A DNA stretch of 5,239 nt, taken from the NCBI GenBank assembly GCA_947490035.1, contig CANLGS010000369.1, forward strand, positions 1-5,239. Direction: 5' to 3'. The DNA comes from Gemmataceae bacterium (GTDB lineage Bacteria; Planctomycetota; Planctomycetia; Gemmatales; Gemmataceae). Position numbers and translations under genes: made by a program. This document shows positions 3,813 to 5,239 of this stretch, piece by piece (position 1 is the stretch's first letter; every line of letters starts with the position of its first letter). Under the pieces are notes generated by a model. That model saw nothing but the letters and a program-made list of their open reading frames with translations, made no database searches and was not told the DNA's origin.

Positions 3813-5239
3813 ATGCCGACGCCTCTGGCCGGGTACACGTCGTACAAAGGGCTGCCGCCGCTCGCCGGGCTTTGCACGGTCGAAGAGGCCGCGCGACCCG
3901 GTCTGAGCGTCGAAGAGTGCGTTCGGCGCCTGAAGCGGTTCCACTACTGTTTCAAGCGGCTGCACCAGCTTTTAACCGCCCGCATCACCGCGGAACCGAT
4001 CTACGAACTGAAGACCGGCTTCGCGCACCACGCGTATTTGTGCGCCGAACACGTCACCGCGCTGCGCACGCGCATCGGCGAAATGCGCGAACCGCCGTTA
4101 GGATTAGACGAGGTGCCGCACCCGGCACTGGAAGCGTACTTCGACGAGATTCTGAACGCCCCGACGACCCAGCACCTCATCGCCAGCCTGTCGATGCATG
4201 CAATGGGCGCACTGTTCATCGACATCGAGAAGTATCAGGCCGACACGCACCCGCTGACCGACGCGCCGTCGCGTCGCGTGCTGCGATTCGCGCTTCTCGA
4301 ACTCCACGAGATGCAACAATTCTGGGGTTCGTGCGTCGCGGCGCTCGGCTCGCCCTCGAACATGCACGAGTGGTTCGCCACTGTTCTCGATCATCTGGTC
4401 ATCGTGTCTGGGATGATTAATGGCTCTCCAATGGCACCGGCTCGCAACGGCGAAGCAGTGCCGCGGATGTATTCAACAACGCCCTACGTCTACGACCCCA
4501 TCCCTCAGCGCGACGAGCGGTTCTCCGACCCGTGGAACCAGGGCGTGAACGCGGAGAGCTTCCTGTACAACCCGGCGTACCCGGCCCGCGCTAAGGCGCT
4601 CATGATGCTCTACAAGCGCCTCCGCGAAATCGACGTGCCCGAAATGATGGCGTCGATCATCACGCAGACGCCCGGCAAGCCATGGGGCTACTACCGCGAC
4701 ATGACCCGCCAACTGTGGGACGAAGCGCGGCACGCGATGATGGGCGAAGTCGGGTTCGTCGCGCTCGGCGTCGATTGGACCCGGGTTAAAATCACGCTGA
4801 ACTGGTCTTTCCGGCTCAACACCGAATGCACCCCGATGGAACGGCACGGCGTGCTGTACTTCATCGAACAAGGGCTGATGCCGCGCACCGGCAAGCGCTA
4901 CGAGTTCGAGACCGGCAAGGCGACCGAACTGCCGCTCATCGCGACGCTGCAAGACTTCGACTGGGCCGACGAGGTGCTTCATTCGCAGATCGGCCGCCTT
5001 TGGTACGTGCCGCAGTTCGGCAGCTTGAAGGAAGCGCTCGACTACGGCGATGCCGCGTGGTCGAAGGTGTTAAGCAACTGGGCGACCGTGAAGGAGCAGG
5101 GGCTAACGCAGCACGAGAACTGGTGGCCCGCGGTGTACGCGATGGCCTGCGCCGCCGAAGGCGCAACACCGGACGCGACCGTGCTGGCGTTCGACGAGAC
5201 GTATGAGGGCAAGCGGGCGGATTTGCAACGCATCGCGGG
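3813..5239 (+). CDS. Putative ferritin-like diiron protein with two helical halves, 3' end outside window
   Basis: From ATG 3813, after AAGGAG, the frame is open for 475 codons to the right edge with no stop, so the C terminus is missing. Seen: no signal peptide or membrane helix, so probably cytoplasmic. Residues about 34-185 are strongly helical (FHYCFKRLHQLL; YELKTGFAHHAYLCAEH at 64-80; LLELHEMQQFW at 161-171). A variable, less GC-rich linker follows (about 190-215). The second half carries, in order, Glu277 (VPEMMAS), E304-A-R-H307 (WDEARHAMMGE), Glu338 or Glu343 (TECTPMERH), and E387-V-L-H390 (DEVLHSQIG). Known: E, ExxH, E, ExxH on four helices is the metal-ligand pattern of ferritin-like diiron carboxylate proteins. 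Inferred: the second half binds two metal ions and may act on O2; the first half looks like a related bundle without the canonical ligands. I recall similar uncharacterised planctomycete proteins but no known function. Substrate and pathway unknown; the fold call is moderate. Confidence 0.75.
   Translation, partial: MPTPLAGYTSYKGLPPLAGLCTVEEAARPGLSVEECVRRLKRFHYCFKRLHQLLTARITAEPIYELKTGFAHHAYLCAEHVTALRTRIGEMREPPLGLDEVPHPALEAYFDEILNAPTTQHLIASLSMHAMGALFIDIEKYQADTHPLTDAPSRRVLRFALLELHEMQQFWGSCVAALGSPSNMHEWFATVLDHLVIVSGMINGSPMAPARNGEAVPRMYSTTPYVYDPIPQRDERFSDPWNQGVNAESFLYNPAYPARAKALMMLYKRLREIDVPEMMASIITQTPGKPWGYYRDMTRQLWDEARHAMMGEVGFVALGVDWTRVKITLNWSFRLNTECTPMERHGVLYFIEQGLMPRTGKRYEFETGKATELPLIATLQDFDWADEVLHSQIGRLWYVPQFGSLKEALDYGDAAWSKVLSNWATVKEQGLTQHENWWPAVYAMACAAEGATPDATVLAFDETYEGKRADLQRIA

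Noticed and set aside
2985..3965. Long minus-strand open frame (326 codons) across the 3' half of lpdA and the repeat pair
   Set aside because: It is antisense to a clear E3 gene and runs through the inverted repeat; it contains no recognisable domain and is low-complexity Arg-rich, as expected from GC-rich codon shadow.
3872..4420. A 182-codon + strand frame inside the ferritin-like gene
   Set aside because: The overlapping frame from 3813 has a strong ribosome site, stays open over 1.4 kb and shows conserved-looking metal-ligand motifs; this one is Arg-rich shadow.

Overview
The window is about 5.2 kb of GC-rich bacterial DNA with five genes, all on the + strand and with short gaps between them. 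The best guess is a planctomycete, probably of the Gemmata group. This is inferred from the small protein with an N-terminal Cys-x-Cys ... Cys-x-x-Cys zinc ribbon of a planctomycete style, a two-part helical protein of a kind I associate with planctomycetes, and palindromic repeats in every intergenic gap. No rRNA or marker gene is present to prove it.

Layout. (1) 1-866: C-terminal part of a family S46 dipeptidyl-peptidase (DPP7 type), cut by the left edge. (2) 867-934: a gap almost filled by a perfect 21-bp palindrome. (3) 935-1324: a small zinc-ribbon protein with an acidic, proline-rich tail. (4) 1325-1465: a gap with a second, unrelated palindrome. (5) 1466-2194: a secreted protein of unknown function with a signal peptide and two similar beta-rich halves. 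(6) 2195-2279: a gap with one copy of a GC-rich hairpin repeat and a weak promoter-like site. (7) 2280-3704: a complete dihydrolipoamide dehydrogenase (E3). (8) 3705-3812: two inverted copies of the same GC-rich repeat, forming a perfect 28-bp inverted repeat around a 30-nt spacer. (9) 3813-5239: a long open frame that runs off the right edge, encoding a large helical protein whose C-terminal half carries a ferritin-like diiron motif set (E, ExxH, E, ExxH).

How the genes relate. Nothing shows a single pathway: a secreted peptidase, a zinc-ribbon protein, a secreted unknown, a central-metabolism flavoenzyme and a putative diiron protein sit in a row. The dihydrolipoamide dehydrogenase has no E1 or E2 partner here, so it probably serves 2-oxoacid dehydrogenase or glycine-cleavage complexes encoded elsewhere. 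The gene order reads as a chromosomal housekeeping or accessory stretch rather than a mobile island; no transposase, integrase, tRNA, CRISPR array or phage gene is visible.

The two most noteworthy items are the repeat architecture (three palindrome families in four gaps, one arranged like a REP singlet plus a REPIN-type inverted doublet on either side of the dehydrogenase gene) and the uncharacterised two-part ferritin-like protein at the right end.
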